Positions 38,666 to 48,413 of a DNA stretch of 51,535 nt are shown one piece after another. Below the pieces are notes generated by a model, which saw only the letters and a list, made by a program, of their open reading frames with translations, was not told where the DNA came from and ran no database searches. Both the position numbers and the translations under genes were made by a program. The DNA lies in assembly GCA_036522275.1 (NCBI GenBank), contig DATDGC010000049.1, positions 1 through 51,535 on the forward strand, written 5' to 3'. This stretch comes from JAHFRG01 sp036522275. GTDB taxonomy: Bacteria; Pseudomonadota; Gammaproteobacteria; Burkholderiales; JAHFRG01. Within the stretch, counting starts at the first letter, position 1. Every line of letters begins with the position of its first letter.

Positions 38666-38903
38666 CCCCTGTGAGCTGCGGAGCAGCGCAGCCTAAGCGT
38701 GGGGAAGTCGGCGAGCACTGTCTGAGCCCCACACGGGCGAGTTGCGCAGCCGCCCGCTTGGGCGAGCAGCACAGGGCACCCCTGAGCTGTGAGCTTGTCG
38801 AACAGTCGAAGGGGCAGCGAACCGGGGCGGCGTTTTCTTTGGTTACTTTCTTTTGGCGACGCAAAAGAAAGCCACCAGCTGCCGGGCTGCCCCCGGCGAA
38901 TTT
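38666..38903 (+). repeat. Long structured repeat, copy 3
   Basis: GTGAGCTGCGGAGCAGCGC, GGCGAGCACTGTCTGAGC, GCGAGTTGCGCAGCCGCCC, GCGAACCGGGG, then hairpin GGTTACTTTCTTTTG (38841-38855) / CAAAAGAAAGCCACC (38862-38876; two mismatches), then CCGGG / CCCGG (38882-38896) and GGCGAATTT. The right end runs straight into the higB coding remnant. A TTCGACA-type palindrome sits inside it at 38779-38814. Confidence 0.8.
38779..38814. repeat. TTCGACA-type palindromic repeat nested in copy 3
   Basis: CCCCTGAGCTGTGAGC, then TTGTCGAACAGTCGAAGGGG: inverted halves of the small dispersed repeat. It is absent at this position in copies 1 and 2, so it inserted after copy 3 was in place, or was carried with it. 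Confidence 0.6.
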
Positions 38904-39083
38904 GAAATTCTGTACAATGCCAAATCCATCCATGACCTTGTGGCCTTGCCCAGCAACCGGTTTGAGGCGTTGCGCGGCGATCGCGCCGGCCAATACAGCA
39001 TCCGCGTCAATCGGCAATGGCGCATTTGTTTTGAATGGAAAAACGGCGATGCCTATAATGTTGAAATCGTGGATTACCATTAA
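38904..39083 (+). pseudogene. higB: HigB-type toxin with 5' part replaced by a repeat
   Basis: The frame encodes EILYNAKSIHDLVALPSNRFEAL, in pieces, then RAGQYSIRVNRQWRICFEWKNGDA and EIVDYH, the last two thirds of a HigB/RelE-type mRNA interferase, with the late catalytic Arg and the terminal Tyr-His. About 35 residues of the family N terminus (helix 1 and the start of helix 2) are missing. The frame continues upstream into the structured repeat and could start at an ATG at 38853 within its hairpin, giving a hybrid. The antitoxin gene 11 bases downstream is intact. Confidence 0.75.
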
Positions 39084-39094
39084 CGGAAATCTCT

Positions 39095-39400
39095 ATGCCC
39101 AATAAAATGCGGCCGATTCATCCCGGCGAAATTCTGAAAGGCGAGCTCGCCGAGCTTGGCCTCTCGGCCAACGCCTTTGCCAAGGCTTTGGGCGTTCCGG
39201 CGAACCGCATTACCGCTATTCTTAATGAGCAGCGGTCCATCACGGCGGATACCGCGCTTCGGTTGTCACGTTTTTTCGGCACCACCCCCGAATTCTGGAT
39301 GAGCCTGCAAGCAAGCCACGATGTCAAGAGAGCAAGGCAAGCTAGCTGGCATGAAATCCTGCGCACTGTCAAGCCTGACAAGACGAAAATCGCGGCTTGA
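39095..39400 (+). CDS. higA: HigA-type antitoxin
   Basis: 101 residues. MRPIHPGEILKGELAELGLSANAFAKAL, in pieces, then GVPANRITAILNEQRSITADTALRLSRFFGTTPEFWMSLQ, in pieces: the XRE-type helix-turn-helix of HigA with the standard C-terminal segment. It binds HigB and represses the operon. The toxin gene in front of it is truncated, so the antitoxin may survive as an orphan, or neutralise a HigB from elsewhere. Confidence 0.92.
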   Translation: MPNKMRPIHPGEILKGELAELGLSANAFAKALGVPANRITAILNEQRSITADTALRLSRFFGTTPEFWMSLQASHDVKRARQASWHEILRTVKPDKTKIAA

Positions 39401-39494
39401 AGTCCAAATTGCGTCGTCGAGAAATTCATAAATAATTTCACTCTCTCTTCTTGCTCCTCGCCCCTCACCGTTCACTGCTTACCGTTCACAGGTT

Positions 39495-42400
39495 TTAACT
39501 CAGCTTTATATTTCCCTCTTGCAATGTTGCAAGCGAGCGCAATGTTTGTGGCTGCGTTCCAAACTGCGGCGAGTTGAGCACCTCCTGCGCTGCACCCAGT
39601 CCCATTCCTGCCAGCGTGCTGTTCTTGCCGTATTGGTAGGCAAGATCGCCGCCCAACGCTTCGGTATCGCTTTCCGCCAAATGTGCATCGAGCAAGCTGT
39701 TCATCATGCTCCAGTGATCGAGGTTCTTGTTTGCTTTTCTAGCTTGGTCATATTTATCCACTAGCGCGGTGAAATCGAAATCATTCACCCGCTTGTTGAG
39801 CAAAGGATTGGATGAGTTAGGATCATAGTCCGTCGTGGCATCGGTTATGACCTGAAGGTTCAACACACTTTTGTTTTCAGGCGCGGCGTACCATTCCTTG
39901 AGTGTGATTTTCTCACCGTTGCCGACTTCGACGATGAGATTCTTACTGTGCTTGGAGAACGCGAGATCTTGATAGCCTATGCCACCGCCCAATGACAAGC
40001 TGTTATCCTTGCCGCTGCTCGGATTAAGTGTGTCGTGGCCGTCGCCCCGATTGAATGCAATGATGTCCTGGCCAAGGCCAGTGGTGATGCTATCGTTGCC
40101 CTTGCCGCCGATGAAAAACTCGTTGCCGCTGCCGCCAGTTAAGCTGTCATTACCCTTGCCTCCGTTCAGCAGGTTGTTGCCGAACTCATCATTCAAGGTA
40201 TCTTTGCCGTTCCCGCCTTCGAGTATGTCATTCCCTTCATCGCCGTTCATGACATCATTTCCCGTGCCGCCATTTAACAGGTCATCTCCCGCGCCGCCGT
40301 AAAGGGTATCTTTGCCTTTGCCCCCGAGGAGCACATCATTCCACGCGCCTCCAGTAAGGATATCGTTGCCATTGCTTCCGATGAGAATCAGGCCGCGCGC
40401 ATCGTTGACCACAGCGGTTTTGCCATCTAGCGTCGCTGCATCCCATACCGTGCCATCTGTGAAAGTGGCTTGTTGTATTGGAGTGGAATTGGCATCCGCA
40501 TACCAGTTGGATACCCGCACCTGGTTGCCGCTTTGGTCGGTGAAAAGCAAATCCAGTCCATCGCGGCTCACCGCGATGTCGCCCGGCGCGATGCCGTTGG
40601 TAAACTGAATGCTGCCCTGATTGCTTGGATTGACGACGACATCGTGGCCGAAGCCCGGGTCAAATAGATAAGTATTGTTCCCCGCGCCGCCGTTGAGACT
40701 GTCGTTGCCGCCCAGTCCGTTGATGCGGTCGTTGACGTTGGTGCCGTTGATGATGTCGTCACCCGACGTGCCGGTAAGATCGAAGCCTTTGGCGATAAGG
40801 TCGCTATAGCTCAACACCAGTGGAGCCTGTCCTGAGCCTGGCGAAGGATCGAATTGAAAATTGGAGATGGACGGATTAGCAAAGACATCGTTGGAGTCGA
40901 AATCGTCGATGTGGATTTCGTCCCCTGCCTGTCCTGAGCTTGTCGAAGGACCGACATGCAATAGCAGTGAGCCCAGACCGAGCGAGATAGAATCCGGCGT
41001 GATGCCGGCACCGAAAGCAATGGCATTTGTGCCGCTCGAATCCTGAATGTGGTCAACGCCATCGCCCGGGTTAAAGATGTACGTATCGTCGCCCGCGACG
41101 CCGATGAGCGTGTCGTTGCCAGCGCCTCCATTCAGAACATCGTTGCCAGCGGAGCCGAAGAGCACATCGTTGCCCGCGGTCCCTTGCGTAGCGCGGCTAA
41201 TTGCTTCCGCAGTGCTCCAAACCGTGCCAGCCTGCCCTGAGCCTGGCGAAGGGGCGAACTGATAACGCTCGATGCCGGTGCCTATCAAATCGGTATCGCT
41301 TGGAAGCGCAACTTGTACACTGTCGTTCAGATCCCAAGAGAAATTCAGGAAATTGCCGCTCGGGTCAAGCCGCACTGTAACGTCGTTAGGGCTCAAGCCA
41401 TCGCTGAATTGCACTGTGTCGGCCTCGATGATCCCGCTTGCGATAAAAGATTCCAGTGCTGCGTAGTCAGTGGCCTTCATATCCGGCGCCGGCGGCAGCG
41501 GCTCGACCAAAACGAAGCGCTGCAGATAGTTCGCATTGAGGTCATCAATCTGTTGTTGTTGCTGTGTGACCAAATCCTGGAACTCCTGCAGCGTGAGGCC
41601 AAAGATGTTCTGTTGAGGGTCGTCGACCGCTTCAGGATGGTCAAGGAAAAACTGGTACTGCGCCAGCGTGGCAGTCTCCTGCTGCAATTCCAAGTCTCGC
41701 CCTGCCTCGGGTGTTGCAAATGACGTATTGGGATCGAAATCATTGTTGACGTAGCGCCCGCCGTTCTCGCGGCGGAACTCGACGTCGAATATGCCTATCG
41801 AGTTGTAGTAAAGATCATCGAAGCTCTGCTTATCGATGCCGCCTGTATCAGAAATCGTGTCATTGCCACCACCGGGGTTATACACGTATATGTCGGCCCC
41901 GTTGCCGCCGTTAAGCGTATCGTTGCCAGCGCCGCCGATGAGCATGTCATCGCCTTCGCCCCCGGTAAGTGTGTCGTTGCCGGTGCCACCAATCAGGACA
42001 TCAGCACCTTCTCCGCCGTCGAGCAAGTCGTTACCGCTCCCGCCATCGAGCATGTCGTTGCCTGCACCACCATCTAAAATATCATCACCCGCACCGCCGT
42101 TGAGCACGTCATCACCGGCGTTGCCGTAGAGCTGGTCGTTGCCACCCAAGCCGTTGCCAACGTCCGAGCTATGGGTATAAAAGATCACATCATCGCTCTC
42201 GGTTGCCTGCGTCGCGCGCTCTACGGCCTGCGCCGTCGTCCACACCGTTCCGTCCGAGAAAGCATAGCGCTCGATACCGGTGCCGATGGGATCTTCGTCT
42301 GCGGCCAGCGCAACCTGCAGGCCGTGATCCTGACCCCATGAGAAATTCAGGAAATCCCCGCTCGGATCAACTTTCACCGCGACATCGTTAGGGCTGAGTC

Positions 42401-45400
42401 CGTCGCCGAACTTGACCGCGTCGGCCTCGATGACGCCGCTCGCCACAAATGGTTCCAGCACCGCGTAGTCGGTGGCTTTCACTTCCAGCGCGGGCGGCAG
42501 CGGCTGAATATAGCGAATATCCTCAGCTTGATATTGCAAGCCGAGATTGTTGAACTCGGCGCGCAAATCATCCTGTGTGCGATACACGAAGCTGAAAAAA
42601 TCCGACCCGTAACCGTTGCTATCTCTGTAGAAATGATCAGGCTCGCCGAGACTCTGATAACTGCCATCATTCTGAAAATGCAGCTTACTCGCAAGCCTCT
42701 CACCCGTTTGTCCTACCACACCCCACCGTCCACCAAACCGTTCGCTCTCGCCGGGATCAGTAACACCGACAGAGCGGTAATAGGCGTAATTAAGAGCCGT
42801 CCGGTCAGTGCCGCCGGAATCTCCGACAGAATCGTGGCCTGCCTCATTGGGGTCGATGAAAAACACATTAGCCCCGTACTGTCCGGAAAGTGAATCGTCG
42901 CCCGCGCCGCCTGCCATGAATGCACCGCCGGTGAGCGTATCGTTTCCGGCGCCGCCGTAAAGCGCAATGCCCCCGGAAAGATAATCATCGCCGTTACCGC
43001 CGTAGACGATGTTCCCGCTGTAAACTTGGTCGTTGCCGTCGTTGCCGTAGACGAAATCGTCCTGACCCGCATTAACGATGTCATCTCCGCCGCCGGCGTC
43101 GATCAGTGCGATGTGGTCGCCGCCGGAAGCGCCATAAATCGTATTTGCGCTGTCCCCCGCGGTAATCTCTTCTAGGACGCGATAGTCGGTTGAGTGCCGA
43201 ATGTTAAGAACGCCGTTCGTTGGCCCTCCGCTGTCCAGCCGGACGGGCGTCCACCTATCGCCTGTTGAAGAAAAGATGGTGTTTGTCGTATTCGCGTTCG
43301 TTGAGAAAGTGGTCACATTCACTACGCCGCCGCCGTAAACAAGGCCCAGCAACGAAACGGTGTGTGATTCCGTGTTCGTAATCGAACTCGGCGTTCCGAT
43401 GGTCTGGATTACTTCAGCGTCGCTTTCCTGATTGACGAAGGTCGGCACGACGCTGTGTTGGAAGGTCGAGACAGGCGTAAAGGCATTGAACCGCCTCAAC
43501 CCGTAATCCAGAAGATCCACGCGGGTGATTTGAGGAAACACCTGCACGAACGAAGGATGGTTAGGCTGAATGAATGTGGTCGATACGGTCTGTGACCACG
43601 AGCTGTGCACAAACGCGTACGTCGGCAGAATGGCCGCTTGCGACTCGGCATTCCAAGTCGAAAGAATGCCCTGCTTGTAGTCCTGCAGGGCCGAGAGCGC
43701 AACAACGTCGGCCAGCGGATCGGGCCGACTGATTACATCTTCGAGCGGCGTCACCGTGTCGTCGGCAAGCGCAACCTGCCAGTGCTGGGTGGGAGTATTC
43801 GCATCGTAGTAGCTATTGATTAGTACTCCGTCCGAGGTTCCGCGGAGACCGACAAAGAGGTCGCCTTGCCGGCGCTGGGTCTTGATGGAATCCAACGTGA
43901 GCCCCGCTTCGAGCTTCAGCGCACTCATTTCCTCGGGCACGGGTGCGGCGTCAACCAGAGTATCGCTGCCCATGCCGCGATAAAAAAGATACATGTCGGC
44001 CCCGGCGCCGCCTTCGATGCGATCGTTGCCGCTGCCGCCGTCCAGCACGTCGCCCCCGTCCAGACCGAGCAAAGTGTCGTCACCCTCCGTGCCTTCCAGT
44101 ACGTCATTTCCCGCCGTGCCTACAATCGGCGCAATGGAAATCGCGTCAAGGGCCGCCTTGTTGATTACGGTGCCGTCCGCAAATTCGATCCGCTCAATGG
44201 CGTTGCCGGGCGCGGCATACTGGCCTTTGACGGTAATCTCATCGCCCTGCCCGTAGCGAATCAGAAGATCGCCGTTTGACACGCGCAAGAGCGCGACATC
44301 GGAGTGTGACACTCCCTCGGCAAACCGGATTACGTCGGTGCTCACGGTATCGGCGAAGTTCACCGCCAGCAGGCCTTGTTCATCCACTGTGTCCTTCCCG
44401 TCGCCTGGGGCAAAAATGTAGGTGTCCGAACCGTCGTTGCCGGCAAGGATGTCGGTTCCGGCGCCGCCATTCAAAACATCGCCGCCGCTTCCGCCGACTA
44501 AATGATCGTCGTCGTTTCCTCCCTCGAGCACGTCGTTGCCGTCTTCGCCGAGCAGTTCGTCATTGCCCTCCCCTCCCCGCAGCACGTCATCGCCAAAGCC
44601 GCCCACCAGACTGTCGTTTCCGTCATCGCCTTCGAGCGTGTCATTGCCGGCATCGCCCTGCAGGATATCGTTCCCCGCGCCGCCGAGAATGTTATCGTCT
44701 CCCGCCTTGCCGATGACGGTATCGTTGCCAGTCTTGGCATCAATTCGGTCGGTCACCACTGTGCCTTCGATGAAGTCATCGTTCTCCGTGCCGCCAATGT
44801 CGAAGCCTCGGTCGAGCACGTCCTGATAGCTCAATTGGGTGCCGTCTGCGAACTGAATCGAATCCAGCACCGGCTTTGCGAGCGGATTATTGGGATTGAA
44901 ATCTTCGAAGTGGATGGCATCGCCTCCTCCCAGATCGATTTCCAGCGATCCTGTGCGAAACTTGATGTCGCTAGCGCTGATTCCCGGCCCCAGCACCAGC
45001 ACGCTCGCTTCGGGATCAACGGGTCCGGTGGGCGTGTCAAAAATGAAATCCGTCCCGTCGCCGCGGTTGAAGACATACGTATCCTTGCCTGGGCCGCCCA
45101 CCAGAGTATCGCTTCCCGGACCGCCGTAGAGGGTGTCGCTCCCTTCGCCGCCACTGATAATGTCGTCGCCCGCGCCGCCAATCAGAATGTCATTCCCTGC
45201 GCCACTAAAGATGGTGTCGTTGCCATCGCCCCCGTCGAGGTAGTCGTCGCCGTTTTGGGAAAGAGGCAATAAGGGATCATCACCTTCCAAAACATCGTCC
45301 CCAGTTCCGCCCAGAATGACGTCATCGCCCGAGCCGCCTTGGATAAAGTCATTACCTGCGTCGCCGGAAAGAAAATCGTTGCCGGCTTCACCCAAAATGT

Positions 45401-48400
45401 CGTCGTTGCCGTCACCACCGTAGATGACATCGTCTCCGCCGCCATTCGGGTCGGTGCGGTCAAAACCTGTATTTTGAGCAAAAGAGTTTACGATAACGTT
45501 GCCTTGCACCATGCGCACTCGCGTCCAGTCGAGGTTGGTGACGAGGAAGTCCGTGTCTCCAGCCAGATAATCATCCCCCGCACCGCCTACCAGAATGTCG
45601 TTCCCTGCGCCGCCGAAGAGCGCGTCAGAAGCGTTGCTGCCGACCACGATGTCATCGCCCGATCCTGCGGCGATGAAATCTCCTTGGCCGGAATCCGCCG
45701 TCTGCCCGGTTTGAGTAATGGCGGTGGCAAGATCGACTTGGGTCTCCGCGTAGAGTTGATCATTGCCCGCTCCGCCATCGAGATTATCGGCACCCGCACC
45801 ACCGAGCACGAGGTCGTTGCCTGAACCCCCGCTCACGATGTCTTGGCCTGCTCCGGTCTCGATAAAGTCGTTACCTCCACGGAAATCGTTGATCACATCC
45901 TTGCCGCCACCGGAGACGATATGGTCGTTGCCGGCGCTGTCATTGAGCGTGTCGTCTCTTGGGCCCGGCTGGCTGGGATCCGTGATGAGATTACCCAGAC
46001 CATCGGTTTGGGTTTGGATACCGGGCGTGTTGGGATCAAAATCAAAGGGCGCAAAATCGCCGACGATGTCAAAGGCAGTCTGCGGCGTAGCGAGCGCATC
46101 ACTGAGCCGAATGCCGAAGTCGCCGTCGTGGTAGTCCTTAAGGGTGAGGCTGCCGCCGGCATCGCCATTGATGGTGACAACCAGGTCAGTACCGCCCATA
46201 TCGTTCGGTGTTTTGGTATAGGTGTATTTACCGTCCGCGCTTTGCCATTGCGTATCCGAGAGCTCGAAGCTCGCTCCGGCAATCGCCGTGCTTTGCGTCC
46301 CGTCCCCATCCCTAAAGACATAGCGCAATACGCCCTTACCGTTGGTATCGCGGATGGTGTCGTTGCCATCGTTCGAGCTGGAAAATAAAGTATTGGAGGC
46401 GTTGTAGGTGTACACGTCCAGTCCGGCGCCGCCTTCCAGGTAGTCAGCCTCGTCATTCCCGAAGAGGAAATCGTTGCCCGTTCCTCCATAGAGGTGGTCT
46501 TCCTGAGTTCCACCGATTAGAGTGTCGGTCAAATCTGAATCGCGGCCAAAGATGATGTGTTGCAGAAACGGATTGTTTAGTTGTCTTCCTTGAAGAACTT
46601 TATAGCCAGTGGTCCGATCCTCGTAGAACTTGAAATCGTTATAGGGAAGCGTTGAGATATCGAACGGCCCCCCGCTTGTCACGGGGTTGAACGGTTTTCC
46701 ATTTGTCACGTTGAAGTAGAGCTTGCGTTCAAGCAGCGCTGCGCGTTCGGTGAGGTACTGGCTCGTCATGCCGGCAGGCGTGCCGCCCAAGGGATTGAAC
46801 AGATCGAGTTCGCCGTTGCGGTTGTGTTGCGCGTAAATTGAGCCGTCTCCCAACACGGCAAACGGGTTGAGGTTCTTCAGCGCATAGCGCGTCGCCAAAG
46901 CATCCGAGTTTTGAGTAGCGGTTTGCAGCTGCACCGCGGATTGCGTCGTGAGATCGACGATTCGCGCCAGACCTACCGAGGCGCTAAAGTTTGCACTGTT
47001 AACCAGCTCCGCGATATTGTCGTAAAAACCATTGCGGGAGTTAAAATCACCGAACCCGCTGCCCCCCGGCTTGTAATCTGTAGGCTTCACGCTAGATCCC
47101 AAGAACAGTCGCCGTAGCGCATCTAGCCCGTTTTCCAGCGCATCGTCCTCGGCTTTGGCACTTTCGCCGCTACCAATGACTGAGCTTTGCGCGTGCTTGT
47201 TGGACGACGCAGAAAATATTTGATTTAGCGTTTCGAGCGTAACGTTGGGATCAAGCATCTGGTAGGCACGCATCACCGCGAGCGAATCGGCGATGAGCAC
47301 GATCGCATGCGCATTGCCAAAGTCAGCTGCTGCACCAAAAATGCCTTCCAGAAGCGGCTGCGCCTCAACGAACACGCCGATGGCCGGTCCATGTACGCCC
47401 GAGTTGGCCACGCCGGTCGCCGTGGCCGGGAACTCCTTGCCGTAGAGTTGGCTAATCTTTCCAGCTGCACCATTGCGCAGATCCGTGCTGCCCTGATCAA
47501 AGGGGCTTAGCAATCCCAGTCCGAATTCCAGGCTGGTGGCATCCTGTGCCCATTGGTAGCGCGGGTCATTGTAGATACTCAGCGGGTCAAACGGTTGGTT
47601 GGTACTCTGTGCTGCGAGTGCAGAGGTATAGTGTTGCAATCGCTGATCCGGCGGAGGAAGAATGGAGGCAAGACTCGCCGCCACGTTTGGATCGGCCAAC
47701 ACCGCCCGATAGTAATTGACTATCGCGGTGGGGTCGTTCGCGTCGCCGTTCCAAGTACCGCGTCCGGCACTATTGAACGTATAGGTGCTATTAAGAGCTA
47801 CGTCCGTATCGTTGGCATGCATTTCGGTAAAGACCGTGGCCAAGTGCCCGCCCAACGAGTAGCCTGTGACATTGAGACTCGAGCCCGGTAGCAGCTTGCC
47901 GCTTTGCTTGAGAAAAGAGTAGTAGTCCTCGAGCGCCGAGAGCTGCGCCAACGCGAAACCAGACTGGACTAAGCCGTTAACGTCAGCGCCGAACACGTCG
48001 CGGCTGCGATCGCCGCCGTCGCTCGCCGTACGAAACTCGGTGGAGCGGATCGCCAATGTGTATTCATTTGTCCCTTTCTTTTGAATTAAGGTGGCAGAGA
48101 GCCCTGTGTTGGCGAGAATCTGTTGATCGTTGAGTACTAAATAACCAGCATCACCGCTCTGAGCAGGGCGTGAACCTGTCGGCGTTGGGTTGTCCGAAAA
48201 TTGGTCAATGATCTGAAATTTGCTCAGAAATTCGTCGGCTTGAGCATCGGTAAAGCGAGTGAAGCTTTTTTCCAGAAAGCCGGGGCGGTTGTTGCCGCGT
48301 TGTAGCGCTGGCTTAATGTCATTGTTATCTGCGAGATTCACTCCCTCGAGGTAGGCCTCTGCCGCCATCTGTTGCAGAACAAAGTCGTACCATTTCTGGA

Positions 48401-48413
48401 TGTCGCCAGTCAT
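39495..48413 (-). CDS. Giant RTX protein with N-terminal lipase-like domain
   Basis: 2972 residues, no N-terminal signal, as expected for a type I substrate. Residues about 85-300 are a lipase/alpha-beta-hydrolase fold with YTLAIRSTEFR and the nucleophile elbow GYSLGGHLA (S186). From about 645 on there are many blocks of GGxGxDxxx calcium repeats, broken by HCBP-related segments (DAIHFEDF..NPLAKPVLDSIQFADGTQLSY in pieces). Two internal segments are paralogous (protein encoded near 42130-42830 and 41180-41830; both contain ATDYA.LE.F.ASG.IEAD). Three 23-base palindromes are inserted in frame at 40826, 40928 and 41231. The C terminus (ALGGDLAYQYGKN, LAGMGL.AAQEVL) is the conserved end of such proteins and probably carries the secretion signal. 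Its ATG overlaps the stop of the 48410 gene. Confidence 0.9.
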   Translation of the reverse strand: MTGDIQKWYDFVLQQMAAEAYLEGVNLADNNDIKPALQRGNNRPGFLEKSFTRFTDAQADEFLSKFQIIDQFSDNPTPTGSRPAQSGDAGYLVLNDQQILANTGLSATLIQKKGTNEYTLAIRSTEFRTASDGGDRSRDVFGADVNGLVQSGFALAQLSALEDYYSFLKQSGKLLPGSSLNVTGYSLGGHLATVFTEMHANDTDVALNSTYTFNSAGRGTWNGDANDPTAIVNYYRAVLADPNVAASLASILPPPDQRLQHYTSALAAQSTNQPFDPLSIYNDPRYQWAQDATSLEFGLGLLSPFDQGSTDLRNGAAGKISQLYGKEFPATATGVANSGVHGPAIGVFVEAQPLLEGIFGAAADFGNAHAIVLIADSLAVMRAYQMLDPNVTLETLNQIFSASSNKHAQSSVIGSGESAKAEDDALENGLDALRRLFLGSSVKPTDYKPGGSGFGDFNSRNGFYDNIAELVNSANFSASVGLARIVDLTTQSAVQLQTATQNSDALATRYALKNLNPFAVLGDGSIYAQHNRNGELDLFNPLGGTPAGMTSQYLTERAALLERKLYFNVTNGKPFNPVTSGGPFDISTLPYNDFKFYEDRTTGYKVLQGRQLNNPFLQHIIFGRDSDLTDTLIGGTQEDHLYGGTGNDFLFGNDEADYLEGGAGLDVYTYNASNTLFSSSNDGNDTIRDTNGKGVLRYVFRDGDGTQSTAIAGASFELSDTQWQSADGKYTYTKTPNDMGGTDLVVTINGDAGGSLTLKDYHDGDFGIRLSDALATPQTAFDIVGDFAPFDFDPNTPGIQTQTDGLGNLITDPSQPGPRDDTLNDSAGNDHIVSGGGKDVINDFRGGNDFIETGAGQDIVSGGSGNDLVLGGAGADNLDGGAGNDQLYAETQVDLATAITQTGQTADSGQGDFIAAGSGDDIVVGSNASDALFGGAGNDILVGGAGDDYLAGDTDFLVTNLDWTRVRMVQGNVIVNSFAQNTGFDRTDPNGGGDDVIYGGDGNDDILGEAGNDFLSGDAGNDFIQGGSGDDVILGGTGDDVLEGDDPLLPLSQNGDDYLDGGDGNDTIFSGAGNDILIGGAGDDIISGGEGSDTLYGGPGSDTLVGGPGKDTYVFNRGDGTDFIFDTPTGPVDPEASVLVLGPGISASDIKFRTGSLEIDLGGGDAIHFEDFNPNNPLAKPVLDSIQFADGTQLSYQDVLDRGFDIGGTENDDFIEGTVVTDRIDAKTGNDTVIGKAGDDNILGGAGNDILQGDAGNDTLEGDDGNDSLVGGFGDDVLRGGEGNDELLGEDGNDVLEGGNDDDHLVGGSGGDVLNGGAGTDILAGNDGSDTYIFAPGDGKDTVDEQGLLAVNFADTVSTDVIRFAEGVSHSDVALLRVSNGDLLIRYGQGDEITVKGQYAAPGNAIERIEFADGTVINKAALDAISIAPIVGTAGNDVLEGTEGDDTLLGLDGGDVLDGGSGNDRIEGGAGADMYLFYRGMGSDTLVDAAPVPEEMSALKLEAGLTLDSIKTQRRQGDLFVGLRGTSDGVLINSYYDANTPTQHWQVALADDTVTPLEDVISRPDPLADVVALSALQDYKQGILSTWNAESQAAILPTYAFVHSSWSQTVSTTFIQPNHPSFVQVFPQITRVDLLDYGLRRFNAFTPVSTFQHSVVPTFVNQESDAEVIQTIGTPSSITNTESHTVSLLGLVYGGGVVNVTTFSTNANTTNTIFSSTGDRWTPVRLDSGGPTNGVLNIRHSTDYRVLEEITAGDSANTIYGASGGDHIALIDAGGGDDIVNAGQDDFVYGNDGNDQVYSGNIVYGGNGDDYLSGGIALYGGAGNDTLTGGAFMAGGAGDDSLSGQYGANVFFIDPNEAGHDSVGDSGGTDRTALNYAYYRSVGVTDPGESERFGGRWGVVGQTGERLASKLHFQNDGSYQSLGEPDHFYRDSNGYGSDFFSFVYRTQDDLRAEFNNLGLQYQAEDIRYIQPLPPALEVKATDYAVLEPFVASGVIEADAVKFGDGLSPNDVAVKVDPSGDFLNFSWGQDHGLQVALAADEDPIGTGIERYAFSDGTVWTTAQAVERATQATESDDVIFYTHSSDVGNGLGGNDQLYGNAGDDVLNGGAGDDILDGGAGNDMLDGGSGNDLLDGGEGADVLIGGTGNDTLTGGEGDDMLIGGAGNDTLNGGNGADIYVYNPGGGNDTISDTGGIDKQSFDDLYYNSIGIFDVEFRRENGGRYVNNDFDPNTSFATPEAGRDLELQQETATLAQYQFFLDHPEAVDDPQQNIFGLTLQEFQDLVTQQQQQIDDLNANYLQRFVLVEPLPPAPDMKATDYAALESFIASGIIEADTVQFSDGLSPNDVTVRLDPSGNFLNFSWDLNDSVQVALPSDTDLIGTGIERYQFAPSPGSGQAGTVWSTAEAISRATQGTAGNDVLFGSAGNDVLNGGAGNDTLIGVAGDDTYIFNPGDGVDHIQDSSGTNAIAFGAGITPDSISLGLGSLLLHVGPSTSSGQAGDEIHIDDFDSNDVFANPSISNFQFDPSPGSGQAPLVLSYSDLIAKGFDLTGTSGDDIINGTNVNDRINGLGGNDSLNGGAGNNTYLFDPGFGHDVVVNPSNQGSIQFTNGIAPGDIAVSRDGLDLLFTDQSGNQVRVSNWYADANSTPIQQATFTDGTVWDAATLDGKTAVVNDARGLILIGSNGNDILTGGAWNDVLLGGKGKDTLYGGAGDDLLNGGTGNDVMNGDEGNDILEGGNGKDTLNDEFGNNLLNGGKGNDSLTGGSGNEFFIGGKGNDSITTGLGQDIIAFNRGDGHDTLNPSSGKDNSLSLGGGIGYQDLAFSKHSKNLIVEVGNGEKITLKEWYAAPENKSVLNLQVITDATTDYDPNSSNPLLNKRVNDFDFTALVDKYDQARKANKNLDHWSMMNSLLDAHLAESDTEALGGDLAYQYGKNSTLAGMGLGAAQEVLNSPQFGTQPQTLRSLATLQEGNIKLS
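40826..40848. repeat. In-frame palindromic insert 1 in the RTX gene
   Basis: CCTGTCCTGAGCCTGGCGAAGG, one arm set of the TTCGACA-type family. In the RTX frame it reads PSPGSGQA near residue 2522. The flanking HCBP-type segment (FQFD / PLVLSYSDL) continues on both sides. Confidence 0.75.
40928..40950. repeat. In-frame palindromic insert 2 in the RTX gene
   Basis: CCTGTCCTGAGCTTGTCGAAGG. In the RTX frame it reads PSTSSGQAG near residue 2488, between LLLHVG and DEIHIDDF, where related blocks in the same protein have no such residues. Confidence 0.75.
41231..41253. repeat. In-frame palindromic insert 3 in the RTX gene
   Basis: CCTGCCCTGAGCCTGGCGAAGG. In the RTX frame it reads APSPGSGQAG near residue 2387, inside ERYQF...TVWSTAEA. 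The paralogous segment encoded near 42240 reads ERYAFSDGTVWTTAQA with no insert, which shows the original state. Confidence 0.8.

Noticed and set aside
39979..46134. Regular short tandem pattern on the plus strand that could suggest a CRISPR-like or satellite array
   Set aside because: The regularity is the 27-base coding period of GGxGxDxxx repeats on the minus strand; there are no constant repeats with unique spacers.
47553..47891. Plus-strand frames inside the RTX N-terminal region
   Set aside because: Shadows of the lipase-like domain coding sequence on the minus strand.
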